Assembly (NCBI RefSeq): GCF_020990385.1
Contig: NZ_CP087598.1
Span: 1,408,001-1,472,000, forward strand
Direction: 5' to 3'
DNA length: 64,000 nt
Source: Paracoccus sp. MA
Lineage (GTDB): Bacteria > Pseudomonadota > Alphaproteobacteria > Rhodobacterales > Rhodobacteraceae
Each line of letters begins with the position of its first letter. Within the stretch, counting starts at the first letter, position 1. Positions 48,974-56,478 of the stretch are shown here, in pieces. The notes under the pieces are model-generated. The model had not been told where the DNA came from and did not search any database. It worked only from the letters and a program-made list of their open reading frames with translations. Position numbers and translations under genes: made by a program.

Positions 48974-49184
48974 TTGTTCGTCCTCCAAACGGAACAAGAG
49001 ATTGATATTGAAGCCTTTTCGACGACGAACAGAGGTCGAACAAGAGGACGAACATGTTTGTCCTCGTCCTGTGCCAAACCATTGATTTTGCAGGGTTGAG
49101 GACGAACAACGGAGGAGGACGAACATGTTTGTCCTGAGGTCGAACAAGAAATCCGGGAGGACGAACAAACGTGTTGGAGGACGA
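48974..49184. repeat. Iteron-like array of GAGGACGAACA repeats, candidate origin or operator
   Basis: Within 210 bp the core GGWCGAACA occurs about seven times in direct orientation (near 49024, 49033, 49046, 49099, 49116, 49137, 49158) and about three times inverted (48974, 49058, 49128). Twice a direct and an inverted copy meet as GGACGAACATGTTTGTCC (49047-49064 and 49118-49135), a near-perfect 18-bp palindrome. The array is in a 352-bp non-coding gap directly after the primase/helicase gene. Repeat spacing is irregular. This arrangement fits binding by an origin-recognition or repressor protein. Confidence 0.7.
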
Positions 49185-49186
49185 TT

Positions 49187-51412
49187 TCACGCATGGTCGT
49201 CCTCCGGATCGGGCCAGTTGCAGGGGTCCTCCAGCTCCATGCAGAGGCCGTTGGCGGGCGACTTGTAGTGGCTGGGAACGACCGGTTTGCCGGTCGACAG
49301 CACCTCGCCGGACTCCGGATCGACCTGCGCCTCGCTGCCGAACACCATGCCGTGGACGCAGAGATATCCGAACCTCGAGCGAACGACCTCGTGGCCGAAT
49401 TCGGTGCCATCGCGCAGGAAGCGGATATAGCCCTTGGTGCTCAGCACATTGATCCGGTCACGAATCGTCGACTGGCTGCCAAGGCCGAACTGGTTCTCGA
49501 AGGCCTCGCGGAACTGCGTCGAGGTATAGAGCCGCCCCTCGGCGGCCTCGGCGAGCAGGATCGAGAGGATGACGTCGCGCTTGCGATCCCGCTCGGTATC
49601 GTGCTTTGCGCCCATTTCCTGGCCGACGACGCGTTCGAAGAGCGGGCTGACCTCAACCCATGTACCCCCGATCTTGTCGACCAGCTTCGGCTCGAGCGCC
49701 GGGCCGTTGCGCAGTTCGATCTCGAGGCGACGGGCGGTGCTGTCCTCGTCCGGGCGGTGCAGGATCAGGCCGGAGGTGTAGTAGCCCCGGAGAGCACTGG
49801 CGCCGGAGAGCGCCTGGAAGGGATCATCCTTCACCTGCTGCTTCGACAGCTTCTTCGTGTGGTGGACGAGGATGATCCCGGCATCGGGATTGATCGCGTC
49901 TTGCAGCGCCTCGACCCGCTCCTTGAGGAAGAACATCATCGCGCTGTTGTCGTTCTCGCCGCCGCTGTCGGGACCGCCGTCGAAGACGTTGCGGATAGGA
50001 TCGACGCAGAGGATGTCGGGCGGGCTGTCGCGGAAAGCGCTCCGGATCGCCTCCAGCACGCGGGTGACGCCACCGTGGTCGAGCAGCAGCTTCAGCCGCG
50101 GGGTGGCGACGAAGCCGTCGCGCGCGGCAACAAGGACTTCGGACGGCAGGCCGATCTGGTGCAAACGCTCGCGCAGATAGTGATACTGCAGTTCGGCCTG
50201 CAGGTAGAACACCCGCAGCGGCCGCGGCGGCGTGAAGCCGAGGAACGGCACGCCCGCGGCCATGTGGACGAGCCAGGAGATCAGGAAGTCGCTCTTGCCG
50301 ACCTTGGGCGCTCCGCCAAGGACCAGCAGGCCGCCCGGTGTGAGCACGCGCGGCGCGATGATGTCGTCGGGCAGCGCGCTGTGGTCATCGAGCAGCTGGC
50401 CGAGGCTGAAGCAGGCGAGCGGGGCTGTCGGCGCCTCCTGCCGCGGCGGCTGCGCAGGTCCGTTGCGTTCGAGATGCCGCTGCCAGAGCCGCCGGGTCTC
50501 GGCCTTGAGGCGCTCCTCGGACCAACTAGGCCGCAACATGGCGGCGTTGTAGCCGCAGATTGCCTCCCAGGCCTCGTCGAGGCTGAGCCGGCCATCATGC
50601 GCCTGACGGAGGTAGTGCCCGATCGCGGCGCTGGCCCCGTGGAACCGGGTCCAGTCATCCTGCGTGCCCTCGCGCACCGGCGTGGTCAGGACGTCATCGA
50701 CTGCGGGTTTGCTACCGGCGTTGAAGTCGAACCACGCTGAGCCTGAGGTTTCCGGGGTGAGCGCGGGCATCGCAGCGACGAGGGCCGCGAACTCAGCCAG
50801 ATCGACCTCAATGGGCTGCTGGTCGACGATCCGGACCTGCGCCGTCCGTCCATATTTACCATGGATCGTCCCGGGCACCCGGATGGGCTGATGCGCCGAG
50901 CCGAAGCTGTCATCGCCGCCGACCTTCAGCGCCATCGCCGCCCGAAGCCGGCAGAGCCGGGCGAGGTCCTCGCCCTCGGCCGGTTCGGTCAACTTCCACC
51001 ACAGGTGCAGCTTGGGTTGTCCGGCCTCCGTCACCCCGCCGCTCTCGATGGTCAGCGTCGCCGGGCCGAGGTTGTGGATCAGGTGGTCCCGCTTGGCGGC
51101 GATGTCGCCCTCGTCGAGATCGACGACCAGCGCCTGCATCTGCCGGACATGCTCAGCGCGGCCCTCGCCGCTGTTTCCGACCGTGCCGGGGATCACATAG
51201 ATCGCGCGCCCGACGGAGGCGGCGGCTCGCGCGGCTGTGGCGATGTTCTCGGGCGCGCTCGCGTCTGCCGGGATCCAGCGCAGGTCGTTCGACGGCACCG
51301 GCGTCACGCCCTTCTCGGGCAGACCGCGCAGCGGGATCAGGCCGTCGCACCAGGAAAAGACCACGTCGACAAACAGCGCGATCTGGTCGCGATCGATGCC
51401 GGGCGCGCTCAT
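49187..51412 (-). CDS. Phage/satellite replication primase-helicase
   Basis: A 741-residue protein. The N-terminal third is an archaeo-eukaryotic primase-like region (LVVDLDEGDIAAKRDHL; IRVPGTIHGKYG). The middle is a RepA-type AAA_25 helicase: Walker A GGAPKVGKSDFLISW (about residue 350), Walker B ILCVDPIRNVF (about 460), then HHTKK. The C-terminus carries a winged-helix-like region (STIRDRINVLSTKGYI). Such proteins start replication of satellites and some phages by binding iterons near their gene, which fits the array next to it. ATGA overlap with the gene upstream. Confidence 0.8.
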   Translation of the reverse strand: MSAPGIDRDQIALFVDVVFSWCDGLIPLRGLPEKGVTPVPSNDLRWIPADASAPENIATAARAAASVGRAIYVIPGTVGNSGEGRAEHVRQMQALVVDLDEGDIAAKRDHLIHNLGPATLTIESGGVTEAGQPKLHLWWKLTEPAEGEDLARLCRLRAAMALKVGGDDSFGSAHQPIRVPGTIHGKYGRTAQVRIVDQQPIEVDLAEFAALVAAMPALTPETSGSAWFDFNAGSKPAVDDVLTTPVREGTQDDWTRFHGASAAIGHYLRQAHDGRLSLDEAWEAICGYNAAMLRPSWSEERLKAETRRLWQRHLERNGPAQPPRQEAPTAPLACFSLGQLLDDHSALPDDIIAPRVLTPGGLLVLGGAPKVGKSDFLISWLVHMAAGVPFLGFTPPRPLRVFYLQAELQYHYLRERLHQIGLPSEVLVAARDGFVATPRLKLLLDHGGVTRVLEAIRSAFRDSPPDILCVDPIRNVFDGGPDSGGENDNSAMMFFLKERVEALQDAINPDAGIILVHHTKKLSKQQVKDDPFQALSGASALRGYYTSGLILHRPDEDSTARRLEIELRNGPALEPKLVDKIGGTWVEVSPLFERVVGQEMGAKHDTERDRKRDVILSILLAEAAEGRLYTSTQFREAFENQFGLGSQSTIRDRINVLSTKGYIRFLRDGTEFGHEVVRSRFGYLCVHGMVFGSEAQVDPESGEVLSTGKPVVPSHYKSPANGLCMELEDPCNWPDPEDDHA

Positions 51413-51609
51413 TGCAGCCGCCCTTCGCCCGGCGCCATATCAGCCGGCTGGACATAAACCGCGAAGAGGTCCTCGCCATCCTCATGCTGGCCGGCTGCTT
51501 CGAAGAAGTAATACCGGTCTGGCATCACCAGCTCGGTCAGCTCCCAGCGGCGGTAATACCCCGGCAGACGTTTCAGGAGATCAGGCGGCGGAATGGGCGG
51601 CAGTGTCAT
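51409..51609 (-). CDS. Small hypothetical protein, 66 aa
   Basis: MTLPPIPPPDLLKRLPGYYR opens a short soluble protein coupled by ATGA to the primase gene. First gene of the minus-strand element block; its promoter should lie in 51610-51732, shared with the toxin-antitoxin operon. No family recognised. Confidence 0.5.
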   Translation of the reverse strand: MTLPPIPPPDLLKRLPGYYRRWELTELVMPDRYYFFEAAGQHEDGEDLFAVYVQPADMAPGEGRLQ

Positions 51610-51691
51610 CGATCGGGCTCGTGAACAGGGGCTTCACCTGTTCAAAAGCCACCCCCGCACGCCGATCGGGACATTGAAGCCGCGATTAAAT

Positions 51692-51720
51692 GTGATATCT
51701 ATAATTAAAATTGATATCGA
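51692..51720 (+). promoter_or_regulatory. TATAAT box framed by GATATC repeats before the toxin-antitoxin operon
   Basis: A perfect -10 hexamer TATAAT (51700-51705) lies between two GATATC copies (51694-51699 and 51713-51718), 28 bp before the antitoxin ATG, in an AT-rich island. TTGAAG at 51674 may be a weak -35 with a long 20-bp spacer. FitA/VapB antitoxins bind inverted repeats over their own promoter, so autoregulation here is likely. Confidence 0.6.
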
Positions 51721-51732
51721 GCGAGCTTCATC

Positions 51733-51972
51733 ATGGCCCAGATCGTCGTGCGTCAGATCCCGGAAGAGGTGCATCGCGCGCTGAAGGCGCAGGCCGCCGC
51801 GCATGGTCGCAGCGCCGAGGCCGAGTTGCGCGAGATCATTGCCCGCGCGGTGCTGCCGCAGTCGCGCCCGCGCGCGGGTGATCTGATGCGCAGTATCTGG
51901 TCCGGCGCCGAGACGGACGACCTTTCGGTCGAACGCGACCGGACGCCCGCGGAGCCGGCCGGTTTCGAATGA
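51733..51972 (+). CDS. FitA-like antitoxin
   Basis: A 79-residue protein with the ribbon-helix-helix start MAQIVVRQIPEEVHRALK and AAHGRSAEAELREII, as in FitA. The C-terminal tail should wrap the PIN toxin. It ends in an ATGA overlap with the toxin gene. Represses its own promoter by family analogy. Confidence 0.88.
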   Translation: MAQIVVRQIPEEVHRALKAQAAAHGRSAEAELREIIARAVLPQSRPRAGDLMRSIWSGAETDDLSVERDRTPAEPAGFE

Positions 51973-52403
51973 TCATCCTCGACACCAATGTCGTCTCGGA
52001 GACGATGAAGCCGGCGCCAGAGCCGCGGGTGATCGACTGGCTCAACCGGCAAGAGTTGACCACCCTGCACCTGACCACCATCAGCCTGGCCGAGTTGCGG
52101 TTCGGCATTGCATGCCTGGACGCTGGGCGGCGTCGGGACGATCTTGACGCGCGGCTCGAGCAGATGCTGGCCGAGGTATTTCCGGCACGTATCCTGTCGT
52201 TCGACGAGGCCGCTGCCAGTGCCTTCGGAGTATTGATGGCAACGGCGCGCCGGCAGGGACAGGCCGTGAGTTTTGCCGATGGCGCGATTGCTGCCATTGC
52301 CGCGGCACAGGGCTATCCCGTCGCCAGCCGCGACACCGCGCCCTTCGCCGCCATGGGCGTGGAGGTGGTGGATCCGTGGCACGAGGCGGCTCAAGGCCGG
52401 TAA
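51969..52403 (+). CDS. FitB/VapC-type PIN-domain toxin
   Basis: A 144-residue PIN ribonuclease. Acidic residues: Asp in ILDTNVVSE (residue 5), Glu in SLAELRFG (about 41), Asp in FADGAIAAIA (about 101), Asp in SRDTAPF (about 120). Together with the antitoxin it forms a type II module that would stabilise the island. It converges with the sigma-like gene, overlapping by 13 bp. Confidence 0.88.
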   Translation: MIILDTNVVSETMKPAPEPRVIDWLNRQELTTLHLTTISLAELRFGIACLDAGRRRDDLDARLEQMLAEVFPARILSFDEAAASAFGVLMATARRQGQAVSFADGAIAAIAAAQGYPVASRDTAPFAAMGVEVVDPWHEAAQGR

Positions 52404-53107
52404 TGGCCTCGCAGGCGCGCAGCGGCGCGTTGATAACGTTTCCGCGCCGCCCCATCGGACAGGCGGAGCGCGCTTGCCATCTCGATCTGATTTAAGCCGT
52501 CCACCGCGACGCCGAGGACCAGATCGGCATCTGACCCGATTACCGCCGACAGATCAGCCCGCAATTCCGCCCGCATCCGGGCCCGTTCCGCCCATGACGG
52601 CGGCGCGGCAATCCAGTCGGGTTCTACCTCCGCGCAAGATTGCTGGCGGTCGATCTCGCGTCGATGGGCGCGCAACAGATCGCGTTCGGTGTTCATCAGC
52701 ACGGTGGCGGCGATATTGGTGACGCGACCGAGATCAAGGGTCCGGATGATTTCCGTGCTGCGGGCCAGGAGGTCGGAGCTGATCTCGTCAGCAGTGCCGA
52801 CACGACGACGCAGGCAGCGGTTGCGGATCGCATCGAGCCCCGGCCACAGGGAAAGCAGCATGACGTGCAGGGCCAATCCCGCGGGACGATCGCGGCCTTG
52901 TGACCTGCGCACGAGGGCGGCGAGAATGGCGTTTCGCCCATCGAAATCGAGATGCCCATGATGCAGGGCGCCGAGCAGCCCGACGATATCGGCGTAAGGC
53001 CGAAGCGACGGTTCGGCCGACCGGACGGCACGATAATCGCGTTGAGATTGCAGGGTCGACGACGAACGGGCGAGATCCTCGCGGATCGCGAACCAGGAGA
53101 AAGACAC
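52391..53107 (-). CDS. Sigma-factor-like regulator with region-4 HTH
   Basis: A 238-residue protein with a GTG start. The last 45 residues (VDGLNQIEMASALRLSDGAARKRYQR) are a sigma-70 region 4-like helix-turn-helix; the middle (RDLLRAHRREIDRQQS) resembles region 2-linker helices. It may be an alternative sigma factor for the element or an accessory activator. It reads toward the toxin gene. Confidence 0.6.
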   Translation of the reverse strand: MSFSWFAIREDLARSSSTLQSQRDYRAVRSAEPSLRPYADIVGLLGALHHGHLDFDGRNAILAALVRRSQGRDRPAGLALHVMLLSLWPGLDAIRNRCLRRRVGTADEISSDLLARSTEIIRTLDLGRVTNIAATVLMNTERDLLRAHRREIDRQQSCAEVEPDWIAAPPSWAERARMRAELRADLSAVIGSDADLVLGVAVDGLNQIEMASALRLSDGAARKRYQRAAARLRGHYRP

Positions 53108-53204
53108 GGGACGCCAGCCTTCCGGCCGGGCGTCCAGCGCCTCTCTCGGGCCTCAGGGCGTCGTGCGCCTCTGATGATCGGGAAATTCAGGGGAACGGCG
53201 CGGC

Positions 53205-53438
53205 TTAACGCGCCGGTCCCTTCGTCTGGCTCATGGTCCCGCAGCGCCGGCAGGTCGCCGTGGCGGGATAGCTGAACAGATATTCGTGACCGCGCGCGAA
53301 GCTCACATGCATCAGGCCGTCGCGGTGGATGCCAAGCAGTGCGCCGCAGCGGCTGCAGCGCCAGTCGTTAGATGAGATGCGGGGCGTGCGGTCCTGCGCG
53401 CAGCGCACCGCCGGGAGATGAGAGTTGTGGGTCGGCAT
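53205..53438 (-). CDS. Small zinc-ribbon protein, 77 aa
   Basis: Start MPTHNSHLPAVRCAQD. Two CxxC knuckles (CSRC near residue 29, CRRC near 64) with an aromatic middle; similar to small phage zinc proteins of Com-type. GGAGCA stands before the chosen start. Role unknown. Confidence 0.5.
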   Translation of the reverse strand: MPTHNSHLPAVRCAQDRTPRISSNDWRCSRCGALLGIHRDGLMHVSFARGHEYLFSYPATATCRRCGTMSQTKGPAR

Positions 53439-53531
53439 TTGAAATGCTCCGTCGTTGAAGGAGCAACTCAAATGAAACAGCGAATCGCAGTTAGTCAGAG
53501 CCCCTGAACGCAGTTGGAGCGCAGTTGGCGG

Positions 53532-55691
53532 TCAGACCGCGATCTCCCATTGTCCGCGCTTCGGAGAGCGCATGAAGCCAGCCTTCAGCTTGTCCCACAA
53601 TGGCTGGCCAAAAATGCTGCTGAGGGATTGCCCCCCGAACCCTGCGATCATGTCCTCGGTCTTCATGGGCGTCGGATATGCCTGTACCAGTCGATCGATG
53701 ACCGTGACGCGATTTTCCCCCACAATGTCGATCGTGCCTCGGCCTGGTACGCTCAGCACCCCGGCGCCGGTGCCCGACTTGTGGAACTCGACAGCCGCCC
53801 CACCTTGGGCCAACGACCGGTTCCGACGAAATGCTGCCGTCAGGCTTGTCAGATCGACAGCAAATTCGGCTCCCTCCGGCAGGATATGGTCGGCGAGTCT
53901 GGCGAGCACATTTGCCGCCAGGCAGACGCCGGCCACGTCGCCCGCCTGCAGGACGAGCCCGATCCCCTGTTTGTCACGCGCGCGAAGCTCGGTGTCGATG
54001 GCGGCGCGGACCCGTTCGTCCTCGAGTCGGCGCGCGAGATAGAGCGGCACATCACGCCCGTCGATTTCGAGTGCGCCGAGCGCGATGAGGTCGGGCCGGA
54101 TGTTCTCCATCGCTGTGATGTCCAGCGCCTTGCCAAGCTGCTCGCGCAGGTGGCTGGCGACCCATCCGTCTCGAATCCGATAGACACGGTAACGCTCAGG
54201 CAGCGCGGCCGACGATGACTGGCCGTCGCTCGAGTGAAGCTCGAGTCCTTCAGGACGCTCCACGACCTTTGCCACATGTTCCCCGAAATCGTCTTCTTCG
54301 TCGATCAGGTCGTCACCCTCCCAACCTGAGGGGACCAGGAACCCGAGATCGAGCAGGGTTTTGACGTCTACCCCCCGCTCATGAAGCCAGGCACCGTTTA
54401 TCCGGTCAGATGCCAGGTTCCACAAAGCCAGCAATGCAGGCAGCACCGCCGTGCTCTCTCTGGGCGTCGGTGCGCGACCATCACGCAATATGCCCCAATG
54501 GCGGAGCAAGCGGTGACCGAGGACGCGCTCGAACGGATCATCCAGGCTCAGCAGGCTCGTGGTGTTTCGATCCGTCAGGGTAAAGTCCAGCGTGCGCTCG
54601 CCGTCCACGCCCGCCCGCCGGTATTGAACAGCAATTTCCACGAACCGCATCGCGAGGGCATTGCGAAATATCCTCTCAAGGCCCGGCTGATCGCTGATCA
54701 GCTGGCCTATGTCTTCATCCAGGGACGTCGAGACCGACAGCCTGTTGGCGAGGTTTCCGATACTGATGTCCGCGCGGATCACGCGAGCTCGCAGGATGCT
54801 TGCGTCGTCGAACTCGGGGAGTCCCAGATCGAACCCGTTAAAGAACCGCGCGATGTCGTAGGCCTGAAAATCGACAGGTTGTTGCGAGGGCTCTTGCTCG
54901 AGGACCGTTCTGATGAAGCTCTCGGCCGCGTCATGGCGAAGCTTTCGGGTCCCAGCACGGACATGCACGCGTCCGGTACTCGGGGTGTGCACGATCATGA
55001 TTTCCCCTGGTGGGCGGAAATACATTGTCGTGCGCTGCCCGTCGTCGTGGAGTTCCCGCACACTGGTGGGGGCTTCCGGGTGAACCACAAGGTACATGAC
55101 CTCGGCGGGCACATCGCCGTCCTGGGGAATAGCGAACCGGTCGACTTCATACCCGTCGCCCCGATCGAGCCTATCCCGCAGATCGTCCAGCAAGGTGTCC
55201 AGCGCTGATGAGGCGACATCAGCCGCGCCGTCTTCCACAGGCGCGACCATGAACGTCTGGTAGTGGCGGTCATAGCGGCGATAGAGCCGCAGATGCAGGG
55301 TGTTCTCGGCCGCCTCGAACAACATCGGCTCCTTGAGATAAGCCCACAAGCTGCGCGCCAGCGCGTCGCGCTGCCCCTCGAACTCGCGCTTCTGCTCTGT
55401 CGTCAGTTTGGAGCGAACCAGTCCGTCGAGCGCGAACTGGCCGCGATCTGACGACATGGTGACGATGCGGGCCGCTTCGTTTTCGAGCGGTGACAGCTTC
55501 TCTTTGCGCTGCTCGCGCAGCATGGCGGCCGGCACGTTCCCGTCCGTTTCATCCGGATCGAAGTAGTAATCGACCAGCCAGGTCAGTTTGTCGAAAACCC
55601 GCATTTGCAGGAACGCGGCGATCATCGACGCCTCAGCATCGCCGAACAGGCGGAACAGGGCGGGGCAGGACTTGGCAGGCGCTCGAACCAT
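53532..55691 (-). CDS. Unrecognised 719-aa accessory protein
   Basis: A large soluble protein I cannot place. Start MVRAPAKSCPALFRLFG at 55691, with GGAG six bases upstream, is preferred to the ATG 12 bp earlier. The N-terminal 130 residues are helical and charged; the middle has beta-rich parts (DVPAEVMYLVVHPEAPTSV; IMIVHTPSTGRVHVRAG); the end (VTVIDRLVQAYPTPMKTED) could be a winged helix. No catalytic motif, no membrane segment. It stands alone between a zinc-ribbon gene and a recombinase cassette, a typical place for defence or cargo genes; that is all the context says. Confidence 0.6.
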   Translation of the reverse strand: MVRAPAKSCPALFRLFGDAEASMIAAFLQMRVFDKLTWLVDYYFDPDETDGNVPAAMLREQRKEKLSPLENEAARIVTMSSDRGQFALDGLVRSKLTTEQKREFEGQRDALARSLWAYLKEPMLFEAAENTLHLRLYRRYDRHYQTFMVAPVEDGAADVASSALDTLLDDLRDRLDRGDGYEVDRFAIPQDGDVPAEVMYLVVHPEAPTSVRELHDDGQRTTMYFRPPGEIMIVHTPSTGRVHVRAGTRKLRHDAAESFIRTVLEQEPSQQPVDFQAYDIARFFNGFDLGLPEFDDASILRARVIRADISIGNLANRLSVSTSLDEDIGQLISDQPGLERIFRNALAMRFVEIAVQYRRAGVDGERTLDFTLTDRNTTSLLSLDDPFERVLGHRLLRHWGILRDGRAPTPRESTAVLPALLALWNLASDRINGAWLHERGVDVKTLLDLGFLVPSGWEGDDLIDEEDDFGEHVAKVVERPEGLELHSSDGQSSSAALPERYRVYRIRDGWVASHLREQLGKALDITAMENIRPDLIALGALEIDGRDVPLYLARRLEDERVRAAIDTELRARDKQGIGLVLQAGDVAGVCLAANVLARLADHILPEGAEFAVDLTSLTAAFRRNRSLAQGGAAVEFHKSGTGAGVLSVPGRGTIDIVGENRVTVIDRLVQAYPTPMKTEDMIAGFGGQSLSSIFGQPLWDKLKAGFMRSPKRGQWEIAV

Positions 55692-55822
55692 GCAGGTCTC
55701 CATGATCAGAGTTTGCCAAGGCTAACCCGAGAGAGGAAAAAGGCAAAATAATCTTGTGCCCGCTGTCCCGATCCTCCGGGACGGGTGGCTTTTCCTCAGG
55801 AGAAGCAACCGGGCTGATCCTG

Positions 55823-56026
55823 ATGAAACGACCCAATCCCCTGTCCCCCATGCTGATGACCCCGGCCGAGCGCCGCGCCGAACTGTGCAGGCTGCTGGCG
55901 CTCGGGCTGGGTCGGCTGCGCACGCGGGAGACAGTAGAAGAATCTGACGACACTGGAGAAAGTTGCCTACACTATCAGTCCGACCAATGCCGTCATGCAA
56001 CTCCGACGCCCCGGAGAAATGCATGA
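55823..56026 (+). CDS. Small leader protein of the DUF2924-recombinase cassette
   Basis: A 67-residue frame, MKRPNPLSPMLMTPAERRAEL, rich in Arg and Leu, ending in HATPTPRRNA. Similar short proteins stand before DUF2924 genes in alphaproteobacterial recombinase cassettes (my recollection, unverified). ATGA overlap with the DUF2924 gene is the main evidence. A start at 55853 (MLMTP) is possible. Confidence 0.5.
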   Translation: MKRPNPLSPMLMTPAERRAELCRLLALGLGRLRTRETVEESDDTGESCLHYQSDQCRHATPTPRRNA

Positions 56027-56478
56027 ACAAGTCCGATCCCATCCTCGCGCGCCTGGCCGCGCTCAAGACCACACCGACGCCCGACTTGAAGCAACAGTGG
56101 CGCGACCTGTTCGACAGCGAGCCGCCGCCGTTCAACCGCCGCTACCTTGAATCCCGCCTGGCCTACCGCATTCAGGAACTCGCCTATGGCGGGCTGAAGC
56201 CCGAGACGATCCGGCGGCTGGAACGGCTCGGCGAGGAACTGGACGGCGGCGACAAGAAGAAGCGCGGCATCCGCGCCGATCGCGGCCGCCCGATCACCGG
56301 CACGCGGCTGCTGCGCGAGTGGCAGGGCGTCGAGCAGGTCGTTACCGTCACCTCCGAAGGCTTCGAATGGCAGGGGCGGCCCTACAAGTCGCTCTCCGCC
56401 ATCGCGCGTGCGATCACCGGCACGCGCTGGAACGGCTGGGTGTTCTTCGGCCTCAGGAATCACCGGGGCCGGACATGA
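56023..56478 (+). CDS. DUF2924 protein, recombinase-associated
   Basis: A 151-residue protein with KQQWRDLFDSEPPPFNRRYL and RLAYRIQELAYGGL, then DRGRPITGTRLLREWQG and SLSAIARAITGTRWNGWVFFGL: all typical of DUF2924. These proteins travel with large serine recombinases and may help them as DNA-binding or directionality factors. ATGA overlaps on both sides. Confidence 0.8.
   Translation: MNKSDPILARLAALKTTPTPDLKQQWRDLFDSEPPPFNRRYLESRLAYRIQELAYGGLKPETIRRLERLGEELDGGDKKKRGIRADRGRPITGTRLLREWQGVEQVVTVTSEGFEWQGRPYKSLSAIARAITGTRWNGWVFFGLRNHRGRT

Noticed and set aside
48974..49184. Repeat array as CRISPR
   Set aside because: Units are about 11 bp, spacing is irregular and both orientations occur; no cas genes are near.
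48837..49190. Minus-strand ORFs across the repeat array coding repeated FVRPP/FVLL peptides
   Set aside because: The peptide repeats come from the DNA repeats; there is no ribosome-binding site and several frames are equally open.
37355..51609. Head gene cluster as a gene transfer agent
   Set aside because: Rhodobacterales GTA clusters have tail genes contiguous with the head genes and no primase, lysis pair or cargo operon inside.
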